In this document: positions 1 through 6,962 of the stretch, piece after piece
How positions within the stretch are numbered: the stretch's first letter is position 1
Layout of the letters: every line of letters begins with the position of its first letter
Origin: Sulfurovum sp.
GTDB lineage: Bacteria; Campylobacterota; Campylobacteria; Campylobacterales; Sulfurovaceae
Direction of reading: 5' to 3'
Length of the DNA stretch: 33,384 nt
Assembly: GCA_026982075.1 (NCBI GenBank)
Contig: JALSHU010000012.1
Span: 1 to 33,384, forward strand
Notes under the pieces: generated by a model
Database searches by the model: none
The model's input: the letters and a program-made list of their open reading frames with translations, nothing else
Told to the model about the DNA's origin: nothing
Position numbers and translations under genes: made by a program

Positions 1-146
1 GTATAACTCTCCGGAGCTAGTACAAACTTATCTTGACAACTCTGAGAACAAAAATGATAGGTTTCATGCTTATATTCTGTAAAAAATTTAGTATCAGCTG
101 AAATATCCATACCACATACGACATCTTTGACTTTGGTACTCATCAT
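1..146 (-). CDS. YHS-domain protein, 5' part only
   Basis: This is the first 48 codons of a minus-strand gene that runs off the left edge. The translation begins MMSTKVKDVVCGMDIS and continues to HFCSQSCQDKF and APESY. That is the YHS pattern: a CGM motif, then a FCSxxC pair, F and PxxY, known from heavy-metal handling proteins and from the N terminus of some copper P-type ATPases. Two ATGs are in frame, at 146 and 143. The AAGGAG ribosome site sits 2 nt before the first and 5 nt before the second, so 143 is the likelier start. It has its own promoter box at 175-206, matching those of the copper genes to the right. Whether it is a stand-alone small protein or the N terminus of an ATPase cannot be seen here. 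Confidence 0.8.
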   Translation of the reverse strand, partial: MMSTKVKDVVCGMDISADTKFFTEYKHETYHFCSQSCQDKFVLAPESY

Positions 147-174
147 AGCTCCTTTATCAATTTGATATAGGTAT

Positions 175-206
175 ATGGTAGTCAATAAGTGTGCATTATA
201 TGTGCA
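175..206 (-). promoter_or_regulatory. Copper-locus promoter box A (YHS gene)
   Basis: Read on the minus strand, TGCACA at 206-201 is followed by TGCACA at 195-190, exactly 11 bp start to start. After 9 bp comes TACCAT at 180-175, a usable -10 hexamer. The same geometry recurs at four other promoters in the first 4.1 kb. The site lies between the cytochrome c stop codon and the YHS start codon. The factor is inferred, not seen. Confidence 0.65.
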
Positions 207-221
207 CACTGGATAAAGAGA

Positions 222-509
222 TTAGTTTCTGTCACTTTCTGTTTTGGAGGCTAAGATAAAAGCAAGTATATCTCTTGTTTCTTTACCTGTAAGCCCTGCA
301 CGTACACGCATATGATTCATTGAAAATGACCATGCTCTACTGCTTAGGTCTGAAGGCTGTCTCATATTATGACAGCGCATACATGTGTCAGCCCATACTT
401 GTGCTCCATTGACTGTATCTGCTTTATCTGCCTCTGTAGCTATCATCTCTGTATTGATACTGATAAATACACCTAATCCTATGATTATTGTTTTTACTAT
501 ATTTTTCAT
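222..509 (-). CDS. Small periplasmic c-type cytochrome
   Basis: The predicted protein has 95 residues with a hydrophobic signal-like N terminus (MKNIVKTIIIGLGVFIS) and one haem-binding motif, CMRCH, at residues 43-47. Met64 and Met67 in SFSMNHMRVR are candidates for the second axial haem ligand. The size and the GLTGKE...ILAFI ending fit a class I monohaem cytochrome c acting as a soluble periplasmic electron carrier. The start was set at 509 because AGGAGG lies 6 nt upstream; the open frame continues further 5' only inside the porin gene. The gap to the porin stop is 10 nt, so both genes are probably transcribed from promoter box B-left. Its place in a copper locus suggests it may exchange electrons with the multicopper oxidases, but that is inference. 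Confidence 0.88.
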   Translation of the reverse strand: MKNIVKTIIIGLGVFISINTEMIATEADKADTVNGAQVWADTCMRCHNMRQPSDLSSRAWSFSMNHMRVRAGLTGKETRDILAFILASKTESDRN

Positions 510-519
510 TTGTAACCTC

Positions 520-1662
520 CTAAAAACCAAATGCAAATTGTGCAAGGAAACGATTATTATTAGCCCGAGAACCGATAGCACTATCATCTTCATCCGTATT
601 AATCTCATATGCAATTTTTGCAATAATGTTATTGGCAAAAAGATAATTAAGTCCAAATGCCCATTGATTTCTGTTCGTTTCAGGGTTATGATAATCACTA
701 TATCTGACTACTGGTTCCAAATTAATAGAACTAAATTGATACGAGGCTTGTGTATACCATGCTCTCCATGTACCACCTTCTAACGTACTTAAGGTATTTT
801 CTCCAACCTTTTGTTGAATATATTCCCCTCTTAAACTGATAGCATTAAAGTGATATACAAAATCAGCCCCTAAAACATCATAATCTCGTAAAAGTTCATC
901 TCCGGACAACAATTCTTCAGATATATCTCCTGTAGCTGCAGAAATACCTATCTCCATATTACCTATTGGGTTGAGCGCATATCTAGCACCCCACATTTTA
1001 GCACCATCTACAGAAGCTGTTTTCCCTTCAGCACCTATGACAACATCACCATCTGCTGCTACACCAAAAGTAGGTGCATTGGAAACAAAGACTACATAAT
1101 TACTACGCATATTAGCCACTTTTGGTAGTCCTCCTCGCAGTGCTATCCCTACATTAGACGTAGGGGCTGCACCATCATGTCCAAAACCAACGGGTGTACT
1201 TGGAAGTTTATTAATCCATGAAGGGTGTAGGTTTTGTACAAATTGTCCTATAGGTGATAAAAATTTACCTATTTGTACACCCAAATAATCATTAACAAAA
1301 TAGGTTCCTGCAGCATATTCCAATTCTATGTCTGTTTCACCCTCATTGTTAATAGTAATATCTAACTCCCCTTCAAATTGAAATCTATCTCCATATTGAT
1401 AGTGAAAAATTGGAGCAAATCTCACTCCAGAAAATGAATCTTCTCCATTTTCTTCATTTGCATAATCAAACGAAGAATACCCTGCTAACTGAAATCCGGA
1501 CATAGCATTTGCATCACTTTCACGTTCCATTTTTTGATTGGCAAGTTTCAGTGTTTTGACATCTTCTTGCAACTGTGCGATTTCTGCATTTTGAGATGAT
1601 GCAGCATACAGTGTTGATGAAACTACTATACTTATAGTAGTACCCATGAGTAGCTTTTTCAT
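520..1662 (-). CDS. Outer-membrane porin-like beta-barrel protein
   Basis: The predicted protein has 380 residues. It has a signal peptide ending near LYAASSQ, then a short heptad-like coiled coil (IAQLQEDVKTLKLANQKME, residues about 27-45), then a long stretch of alternating strands. It ends in phenylalanine (QFAFGF), the usual C-terminal signature of outer-membrane barrels. A periplasmic coiled coil before the barrel is typical of porins that anchor to peptidoglycan. Text such as GKFLSPIGQFVQNLHPSW resembles proteobacterial phosphate-selective/O-P type porins, but I cannot name the substrate. The start at 1662 has AGGAGG 8 nt upstream, better than an in-frame ATG 11 codons earlier. It heads a two-gene unit with the cytochrome c and is driven by copper box B-left. 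Confidence 0.82.
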   Translation of the reverse strand: MKKLLMGTTISIVVSSTLYAASSQNAEIAQLQEDVKTLKLANQKMERESDANAMSGFQLAGYSSFDYANEENGEDSFSGVRFAPIFHYQYGDRFQFEGELDITINNEGETDIELEYAAGTYFVNDYLGVQIGKFLSPIGQFVQNLHPSWINKLPSTPVGFGHDGAAPTSNVGIALRGGLPKVANMRSNYVVFVSNAPTFGVAADGDVVIGAEGKTASVDGAKMWGARYALNPIGNMEIGISAATGDISEELLSGDELLRDYDVLGADFVYHFNAISLRGEYIQQKVGENTLSTLEGGTWRAWYTQASYQFSSINLEPVVRYSDYHNPETNRNQWAFGLNYLFANNIIAKIAYEINTDEDDSAIGSRANNNRFLAQFAFGF

Positions 1663-1700
1663 AATTAATTTTCCTCCTTTTATGTATAAAAGCAAGTATT

Positions 1701-1732
1701 AGATTATGACTTTTATGTGCATGTAATGTGTA
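1701..1732 (-). promoter_or_regulatory. Copper-locus promoter box B-left (porin)
   Basis: On the minus strand TACACA (1732-1727) and TGCACA (1721-1716) start 11 bp apart. Nine bases later TAATCT (1706-1701) can serve as the -10. The porin start codon is about 40 nt downstream. Together with box B-right this forms a divergent pair, which explains the near-perfect large inverted repeat here. Confidence 0.65.
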
Positions 1733-1739
1733 CATTTCA

Positions 1740-1771
1740 TACACGTTACCTGCACACTTTTACTCTAAAAT
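1740..1771 (+). promoter_or_regulatory. Copper-locus promoter box B-right (small Cys protein)
   Basis: TACACG (1740-1745) and TGCACA (1751-1756) start 11 bp apart, followed after 9 bp by the -10 TAAAAT (1766-1771). The start codon of the downstream gene is at 1815. Spacing is identical to the other four boxes. Confidence 0.65.
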
Positions 1772-1814
1772 ATGCTCATCACACAAATCATTTAGCCATA
1801 CAAAAGGAAACAAC

Positions 1815-2042
1815 ATGCAAAATTTATTACTGTCAAGTATCTTGGTATTAGGAGTAAGTGCGATTTACTCTTATGCTGGTACAGAAAATACTGCCCTAGA
1901 ACAATCAAAAACCTCTCTAAGTAAAACAGATAAAAAAATTGTGAATAAAAAATCTAAAAATATTCACAAAACAGAACAGTCAAAACCAAAAATGTCAAAA
2001 TGTGGCGCAGTACATAATAAATCTAAATCTGGTAAATGTTAA
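1815..2042 (+). CDS. Small secreted Lys-rich protein with Cys/Met/His tail
   Basis: The predicted protein has 75 residues and no family I recognise. Residues 1-21 form a signal peptide (MQNLLLSSILVLGVSAIYSYA). The mature part is low-complexity and rich in Lys, Ser, Thr and Asn. It ends in MSKCGAVHNKSKSGKC, which puts one Met, one His and two Cys, all possible metal ligands, in the last 16 residues. Start 1815 was chosen because AAAAGGA lies 6 nt upstream; a longer open frame begins at 1728 but would overlap the promoter box. The gene has its own copper-type promoter and sits between a porin and a multicopper oxidase. A periplasmic copper-binding or buffering peptide is a reasonable guess. The KCG...GKC ending faintly recalls EGKCG-type metal-linked peptides, but no modifying enzyme is nearby. 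Confidence 0.7.
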   Translation: MQNLLLSSILVLGVSAIYSYAGTENTALEQSKTSLSKTDKKIVNKKSKNIHKTEQSKPKMSKCGAVHNKSKSGKC

Positions 2043-2073
2043 CATGTGTATTCATAACGTTTCAATCTTGTCA

Positions 2074-2105
2074 AGCACACTGTCTACACATTATTTCTCT
2101 ACTAT
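2074..2105 (+). promoter_or_regulatory. Copper-locus promoter box C (first multicopper oxidase)
   Basis: AGCACA (2074-2079) and TACACA (2085-2090) start 11 bp apart; 9 bp later is TACTAT (2100-2105), a good -10. The multicopper oxidase start codon is at 2142. Both hexamers depart by one base from TGCACA, so this is the weakest site of the five, but the spacing is exact. Confidence 0.6.
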
Positions 2106-2141
2106 ACATGACATAAAGGTTTTACCCAAAGGATATGTACG

Positions 2142-3566
2142 ATGATGCAACGTAGAAAATTTTTAACACTTAGTAGTATTGCTGCACTTTATCTATTAAA
2201 TGCCTGTGGTGGAGGTAGAAATAGCTCTAGCTCTAATATCTCAAATCTCACTGTCAATAAAAAATCCCTTCCCATCCCAGAACTTTTACGACCTACTACA
2301 CGCAATGGCGTACAACATTATGACCTTACTATCCAAAAAGGAAAGCATAACTTCTTTCTGGATATCCAAACAGATACCTACGCCATTAACAGTACCTACT
2401 TAGGACCTACACTCCTCATGCAAAATGGTGAAAATGTTTCTATAAATTATACCAATACACTTACTGAAACCATCACCATGCACGGACATGGTATGCATGT
2501 ACCTCCATCTATGGACGGAAGTGCTCACCAGCCCATAGCAGTAGGTCAAACATGGTCATCTCAATACACAGTAAAACAAAGAGCCTGTACCAACTGGTAC
2601 CATCCACATACATTACATAAAACTGCTCCTCAAGTCTATCAAGGGTTGGCTGGTCTTGTTATCATAGAAGATGATGAAAGTAAAGGCTTAGATTTGCCCA
2701 AACGTTACGGTATCGATGATATACCTTTAGTTTTGCAAGATAGAATCTTTTCAAATGGACAACTACAATACAATCCTTCTACTATGGAAGTCATGCGTGG
2801 CTATATAGGAGATATATCTATAGCAAACGGTGCGATAGAACCTATTTTAGATGTAGAGGCCAAAGAGATACGTTTTCGCATACTGAATGGGTCTAACTCT
2901 TCTGTCTATACCTTAGGGTTTTCTGATGGACGGAATTTTAAGCAAATTGCTACAGATAATTCCTTTTTAGAATCACCTATAGAGATGACAAGACTCACTC
3001 TCTCCCCTGCAGAACGTGCAGAAATAGTTGTAGATTTCAGTACCCTACTTGGGGGAAAGGTAACATTTAGAGACTTCAAGAATGACAAAACGTTTATCAC
3101 TATTAATATCAATGAACCTGCAACACAACGTACCTCCCTACCAAATAGATTGACCACACTTGAAAAACTTGATGCCACCCAAGCTGTCAGAACCAGACCT
3201 TTTATACTTACTGGTAGAATGGGATCATTTGAAATCAATGGCAAAAGTATGGATATCAATCGTATCGATGAAAATGTTCCTTTAGGCGATGTAGAAATTT
3301 GGGAAATATCCAATAACATGATGGTAGACCATAACTTTCACATCCATGCCACACATTTTATGATACTAGAACGTAATGGAAGTCCCAACAATGTAGCAGC
3401 AAATGAAAAAGGCTACAAAGATGTTGTCTACATCCCTGCCAATGAAAGTGTAAAATTTATCGTAAAAATGATAGATTATACAGACAACGCTGTACCCTAT
3501 ATGTACCATTGTCATTTTTTAGAGCATGAAGACGCTGGTATGATGGGACAATTTATCGTCACTTAA
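2142..3566 (+). CDS. Multicopper oxidase, Tat-exported lipoprotein
   Basis: The predicted protein has 474 residues and a cupredoxin multicopper oxidase layout. All four copper-binding motifs are visible: HGH at 114-116, WYHPH at 152-156, HNFHIH near residues 395-400, and HCH at 456-458 with His462 and the axial Met467. It should oxidise a substrate at the type 1 copper and reduce O2 at the trinuclear site. The N terminus combines a twin-arginine motif (RRKFLTL) with a lipobox (LLNAC, Cys22), so export folded and anchoring as a lipoprotein is predicted. Start 2142 is preferred over 2145 because AAAGGA lies 8 nt upstream. It resembles CueO-like cuprous oxidases, but lacks an obvious Met-rich insert, so the substrate (Cu+ or another metal) is uncertain. 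Copper box C lies just upstream. Confidence 0.9.
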   Translation: MMQRRKFLTLSSIAALYLLNACGGGRNSSSSNISNLTVNKKSLPIPELLRPTTRNGVQHYDLTIQKGKHNFFLDIQTDTYAINSTYLGPTLLMQNGENVSINYTNTLTETITMHGHGMHVPPSMDGSAHQPIAVGQTWSSQYTVKQRACTNWYHPHTLHKTAPQVYQGLAGLVIIEDDESKGLDLPKRYGIDDIPLVLQDRIFSNGQLQYNPSTMEVMRGYIGDISIANGAIEPILDVEAKEIRFRILNGSNSSVYTLGFSDGRNFKQIATDNSFLESPIEMTRLTLSPAERAEIVVDFSTLLGGKVTFRDFKNDKTFITININEPATQRTSLPNRLTTLEKLDATQAVRTRPFILTGRMGSFEINGKSMDINRIDENVPLGDVEIWEISNNMMVDHNFHIHATHFMILERNGSPNNVAANEKGYKDVVYIPANESVKFIVKMIDYTDNAVPYMYHCHFLEHEDAGMMGQFIVT

Positions 3567-3610
3567 TCTATATGATTTTATGTTAGAATATACCAAAAAA
3601 AGGACTCCTT

Positions 3611-3997
3611 ATGATTTATAGTGTACAAACATCCCAAGACATCCAAACCGTTAAGTCTGAACTTGAAGCAAAATCAAAAGATGTTGGCTTTGGTGTTTTA
3701 AAGATATATGAATTTAAAGAAATTTTAAAAGGCAAAGGTTTCCCTATAGAAAAAGATATTACAGTCTATGAGATTTGTAATCCCCCAGCAGCCCAACAAG
3801 CACTTTCTCAACTACCCATCATATCTGTTTATCTACCTTGTCGTATTTCTGTCTTTGAAGAAAACGGAAAAACAACACTCTCCACCATAGGATTTGAAGA
3901 TATGCTTGGATCAGTAGATGTCGATGAAGACTTTCAAGCGCATATGTCACTTATCTATGAAGATTTAAAACGTCTCATGCATAGTTGGGATAGTTAA
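3611..3997 (+). CDS. DUF302 family protein
   Basis: The predicted protein has 128 residues. It matches the DUF302 pattern through YEICNPPAAQQALSQLP (about residues 54-70), then a strand with LPCRISVFEENGKTTLSTIG. There is no signal peptide, so it is probably cytoplasmic. The family is a small alpha/beta fold of unknown biochemical role, often found near redox and metal genes. One Cys sits in YEIC and one in LPCR; both are common in the family, and a redox or metal role can be suggested but not shown. The gene follows the first multicopper oxidase by 44 nt on the same strand, with a ribosome site AAAGGA about 8 nt upstream, and no copper box in the gap. It is probably co-transcribed, with a possible weak extra promoter in the AT-rich gap. 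Confidence 0.78.
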   Translation: MIYSVQTSQDIQTVKSELEAKSKDVGFGVLKIYEFKEILKGKGFPIEKDITVYEICNPPAAQQALSQLPIISVYLPCRISVFEENGKTTLSTIGFEDMLGSVDVDEDFQAHMSLIYEDLKRLMHSWDS

Positions 3998-4008
3998 GTC
4001 CTTCTCTA

Positions 4009-4040
4009 TGCACACTTTATGCACATAATTCTCCTATACT
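4009..4040 (+). promoter_or_regulatory. Copper-locus promoter box D (SHOCT-copA-copB operon)
   Basis: Two perfect TGCACA hexamers (4009-4014 and 4020-4025) start 11 bp apart and are followed after 9 bp by TATACT (4035-4040), a strong -10. There is no proper -35 hexamer; the repeats occupy its place, which suggests an activator-dependent promoter. The operon's first start codon is at 4079. Confidence 0.72.
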
Positions 4041-4078
4041 ACTCCCATGACACATCAAAATAACTTAAAGGATTTAAA

Positions 4079-4291
4079 ATGAATTATTTTAATCATGGTT
4101 GGGGTATGGGCTTTGGATGGCTTATTATACTTGTAATTATAGGAGGTATTTTTTACCTCTTTCAAGAGAAGAAAAAAGAGAAATCTTCTGCACAAGATAT
4201 TTTAGATAAAAGATTTGCAAGAGGTGACCTATCTGTAGAAGAGTATGAAGAGAAGTCAAAACTACTTAGAAACAAAAAAACAAAAGGCTAA
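4079..4291 (+). CDS. Small membrane protein with SHOCT domain
   Basis: The predicted protein has 70 residues. It has an N-terminal stretch MNYFNHGWGMGFG, one membrane helix (WLIILVIIGGIFYLF, about residues 14-29), a basic stop-transfer stretch (QEKKKEK), and a C-terminal SHOCT domain (ILDKRFARGDLSVEEYEEKSKLL). SHOCT is a short helical oligomerisation domain of unknown detailed role, usually at the end of membrane proteins. The His/Met/Trp-containing N terminus is typical of small proteins of this type near copper genes. It opens the operon under promoter box D; a GGATTT stretch a few bases upstream is a weak ribosome site. The stop codon is 3 nt before the copA start, suggesting translational coupling. 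Confidence 0.82.
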   Translation: MNYFNHGWGMGFGWLIILVIIGGIFYLFQEKKKEKSSAQDILDKRFARGDLSVEEYEEKSKLLRNKKTKG

Positions 4292-4294
4292 TTT

Positions 4295-6034
4295 ATGCAA
4301 AGACGTACATTTGTAAAAGGTTTGGCTGCCACTTCCCTGCTCGCAGTAAGCAGTACAAGCCTAGAAGCAAAATCAAAACAAGCAAAAATATCTAATGCAA
4401 ACATCCTCACAGGAAAAGAATTTTTCCTCACTATTGACTATACACCTGTCAATCTTACAGGGGATAGAGCTGTAGCAACTACAGTCAATGGTCAAATCTC
4501 TGGTCCTACCTTAGTCTGGGAAGAGGGAGATACTGTCACCCTGCATGTCACCAATAAACTAAAAAAATCTTCTTCAATCCACTGGCATGGTATTATTCTG
4601 CCTTATCAAATGGATGGTGTACCAGGTATTAGTTTTGATGGTATTGCCCCTGGTGAGACTTTTACCTATACATTTAAAGTACAACAACACGGTACCTACT
4701 GGTATCATAGTCACTCTGGTTTTCAAGAACAAACAGGGGTGTATGGCACTATTGTTATTTTACCAAAGAAAAGAGAACCCTTTAGATACGATAAAGACTA
4801 CGTCATACAACTTTCAGACTGGTCAGATGAAAACCCAAATACTATCTATAGAAAATTAAAAGTGAGAAGCGACTACTATAATTTCTCTCAGCGTACTGTA
4901 GGTACGTTCATTAATGAAGTCAAAGAAAAAGGTCTCTCAAAAGCATTTAACGATAGAAAGATGTGGAACCAAATGCGAATGAGTGATGTAGATATCGCTG
5001 ACGTTACGGGTTACACCTATGAACATCTCATGAATGGCCAACCATCATCAAAACCCTTTACTGTGCTCTTTAAAAAAGGTGAAAAAATACGCTTACGTTT
5101 AGTAAATTCTGCAGCAATGACCTTTTTTGATGTACGTATCCCTGGGCTTCAGATGACTGTGGTCGCAGCAGATGGTAACCACGTTAAGCCAGTCAAAGTA
5201 GATGAACTTCGCATAGGTGTTGCAGAGACTTATGATGTCATTGTACAACCTAAAAAAAATAAAGCCTATGCTATTTTTGCACAAAGTATGGAACGCACAG
5301 GATATGCTCTAGGGTCTCTTACGCCAAATGCATCACTGCAAGCCAAAGCACCTAGAATGGATGCAGTACCTACACTCAAAATGGTTGATATGGGTATGGA
5401 TATGGCTACAATGAATAAAAAAGAAAGCGAAGGGATGAAATGTTCTTCAGCCATGAACATGCCGAGTAAAAAAAGTATGAAGAAATATAAATTCCAATCT
5501 ATGGAAAATCAGAAATACCCTATTACCAAACTCCCTATGGCCAGAGGGGTACAAACAACCATGATGGCAATGTCCCCTAAATACAGACTTGATGACCCAG
5601 GAGTAGGACTGCGCAATAACGGGAGAAAGGTACTAACCTATGCAGACTTAAAAAACCGATACTCTACCAAACATGATAAGAAACCAGATAGAGAGATAGT
5701 CTTACATCTTACTGGGAACATGGAGCGTTATATGTGGTCCATCAACGGTATCAAATATGCAGACAGTAAACCTCTTGTATTTCATTACGGTGAGCGACTG
5801 CGTATTACCTTTATTAACGATACGATGATGAATCATCCTATGCACTTGCATGGTCTTTGGAGTGATCTTGAAACTGGTGATGACAACCATTTGGTTCGTA
5901 AACATACCGTTATTGTGCAACCGGGATCTAAAATAAGCTACCGAGTCACTGTTGATGCCAAAGGAGAATGGGCCTACCATTGTCATATGCTGTACCATAT
6001 GTTAGGTATGTTTAGAAAAGTTGTTGTGAGCTAA
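4295..6034 (+). CDS. copA: CopA/PcoA-type periplasmic multicopper oxidase
   Basis: The predicted protein has 579 residues with a Tat signal (RRTFVKG, Arg3-Arg4). Copper motifs are HWHG (His96, His98), WYHSH (His138, His140), HPMHLH in the C-terminal domain, and HCHMLYH (His562, Cys563, His564, His568). A Met-rich insert between about residues 363 and 432 (MVDMGMDMATM, MNMPSKKSM, MMAMSP) is the copper-binding segment typical of CopA/PcoA. The enzyme is expected to oxidise or sequester periplasmic copper and protect the cell. It pairs with copB directly downstream, as in classical copAB operons. Odd point: after His568 the spacing to the usual axial Met is one residue short, so Phe573 falls at that position. 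The symbol follows the Pseudomonas-type oxidase, not the P-type ATPase of the same name. Confidence 0.92.
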   Translation: MQRRTFVKGLAATSLLAVSSTSLEAKSKQAKISNANILTGKEFFLTIDYTPVNLTGDRAVATTVNGQISGPTLVWEEGDTVTLHVTNKLKKSSSIHWHGIILPYQMDGVPGISFDGIAPGETFTYTFKVQQHGTYWYHSHSGFQEQTGVYGTIVILPKKREPFRYDKDYVIQLSDWSDENPNTIYRKLKVRSDYYNFSQRTVGTFINEVKEKGLSKAFNDRKMWNQMRMSDVDIADVTGYTYEHLMNGQPSSKPFTVLFKKGEKIRLRLVNSAAMTFFDVRIPGLQMTVVAADGNHVKPVKVDELRIGVAETYDVIVQPKKNKAYAIFAQSMERTGYALGSLTPNASLQAKAPRMDAVPTLKMVDMGMDMATMNKKESEGMKCSSAMNMPSKKSMKKYKFQSMENQKYPITKLPMARGVQTTMMAMSPKYRLDDPGVGLRNNGRKVLTYADLKNRYSTKHDKKPDREIVLHLTGNMERYMWSINGIKYADSKPLVFHYGERLRITFINDTMMNHPMHLHGLWSDLETGDDNHLVRKHTVIVQPGSKISYRVTVDAKGEWAYHCHMLYHMLGMFRKVVVS

Positions 6035-6045
6035 GGGAGATGATG

Positions 6046-6732
6046 ATGAAAAAAACACTATTACTACTAAGTACGATATTCACACTAGGACATACTTTAT
6101 ATGCAGCAGAAGGTGATGACCCTATTAGGAGTATGTTTCTTATGGATCAATTTGAAATAAGAAATACAGATACTGAAAACCTTCGTACATGGGAAGGTAG
6201 CTTTTATATAGGGTATGACATTGACAAACTCTATTTTTATAGCACAGGAGAAGCCACAAAAGAGGGCTTGGAAAGTAGCCAAAATGATTTGGTTTACTCC
6301 AGAGCCATTGCACCCTTTTGGGATGCACAAATAGGACTTGCTTATGACAAAAATGCAGATGCATCCAAAACATGGGGAGAGATAGCGATAGCAGGACTGG
6401 CACCCTACTGGTTCGAGACAAGAGCTGCACTACTTGTCAATAGTGACGGTAATGTAGGTGTAAGATTAGATGCAGAATATGAAGCTCTCATCACACAAAA
6501 ACTCATACTTACCCCTTCTTTGGAAGCTGATTTTTATACGAAAAATGATGCACAACTTGCTATAGGTTCAGGGCTATCTCTTGTAGAGGCTGGTCTACGT
6601 TTACGTTATGAAATAAAACGTGAGTTTGCTCCTTATATCGGTGTAGTATGGGAAAAGACATTTGGCAATACACGTGACTATAATCCTGTAGATGAAACCA
6701 GTTTGTTAGTAGGTGTACGATTTTGGTTTTAG
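6046..6732 (+). CDS. copB: CopB-type outer-membrane copper resistance protein
   Basis: The predicted protein has 228 residues with a signal peptide (MKKTLLLLSTIFTLGHTLYA). The mature part shows alternating beta strands with many aromatic residues and ends in a terminal phenylalanine (VGVRFWF), as expected of an outer-membrane barrel. Text such as EGSFYIGYDIDKLYFYSTGEA, FWDAQIGLAYD and GIAxxGLAPYWFE-like stretches fit the CopB family (PF05275). It is short because the Met/His-rich N-terminal extension of many CopB proteins is absent. Three ATGs follow each other at 6040, 6043 and 6046; AAGGGAG ends 6 nt before the third, so 6046 was chosen. It is last in the operon and lies 11 nt after copA. 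Confidence 0.88.
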   Translation: MKKTLLLLSTIFTLGHTLYAAEGDDPIRSMFLMDQFEIRNTDTENLRTWEGSFYIGYDIDKLYFYSTGEATKEGLESSQNDLVYSRAIAPFWDAQIGLAYDKNADASKTWGEIAIAGLAPYWFETRAALLVNSDGNVGVRLDAEYEALITQKLILTPSLEADFYTKNDAQLAIGSGLSLVEAGLRLRYEIKREFAPYIGVVWEKTFGNTRDYNPVDETSLLVGVRFWF

Positions 6733-6753
6733 CCAATATTAAGTATTTTTTTA

Positions 6754-6782
6754 TTGTGACTTAATATTACAAGTGTTATACT
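6754..6782 (+). promoter_or_regulatory. Sigma70-like promoter of the c-di-GMP riboswitch transcript
   Basis: TTGTGA (6754-6759) and TATACT (6777-6782) are separated by 17 bp, the optimal spacing. Transcription should start near 6789, about 37 nt before the aptamer. An inverted repeat, AATATTAAG / CTTAATATT, overlaps the upstream part and may help end copB transcription. Confidence 0.65.
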
Positions 6783-6825
6783 AACTGTCAAAATGAAGTA
6801 ATATTCTGGTAATATTTTTCATTTA

Positions 6826-6908
6826 CAATACGACAAAGCTAAACCTATCGTGAGGTAGGGACAGAAAGCCATGGGTCTTCTAATAGAAGATCGCCAGGTT
6901 ACCTATTG
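6826..6908 (+). promoter_or_regulatory. c-di-GMP-I (GEMM-I) riboswitch aptamer
   Basis: The stretch matches the GEMM-I consensus. P1 is CAATA (6826-6830) with TATTG (6904-6908). AAACC (6841-6845) is followed by a stem CCUAUC/GGUAGG closed by a GNRA loop (GUGA), then GGGACAGAAAGCC in place of the consensus GGGACGCAAAGCC. A third stem GGUCUUC/GAAGAUC leads to CGCCAGGUUACC. The base three positions before AAACC (6838) is G, the residue that recognises c-di-GMP; A there would suggest cGAMP. The GNRA loop normally docks onto the third stem. It lies about 115 nt before the start codon of the DUF1800-type gene and should sense cyclic di-GMP. Confidence 0.9.
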
Positions 6909-6962
6909 ATATACACAAGTTATACCTTCATATATGGAGATAACTGCGTCTATTTTTATTTT

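Noticed and set aside
385-783. Plus-strand open frame overlapping the cytochrome c and porin genes
   Set aside because: It is antisense to two well-supported genes, has no ribosome site and no recognisable domain.
1716-1756. A large inverted repeat with 16-bp arms as a single dimer operator
   Set aside because: Each half is a complete copy of the 11-bp direct-repeat box with its own -10, facing opposite genes, so two divergent promoters explain it better.
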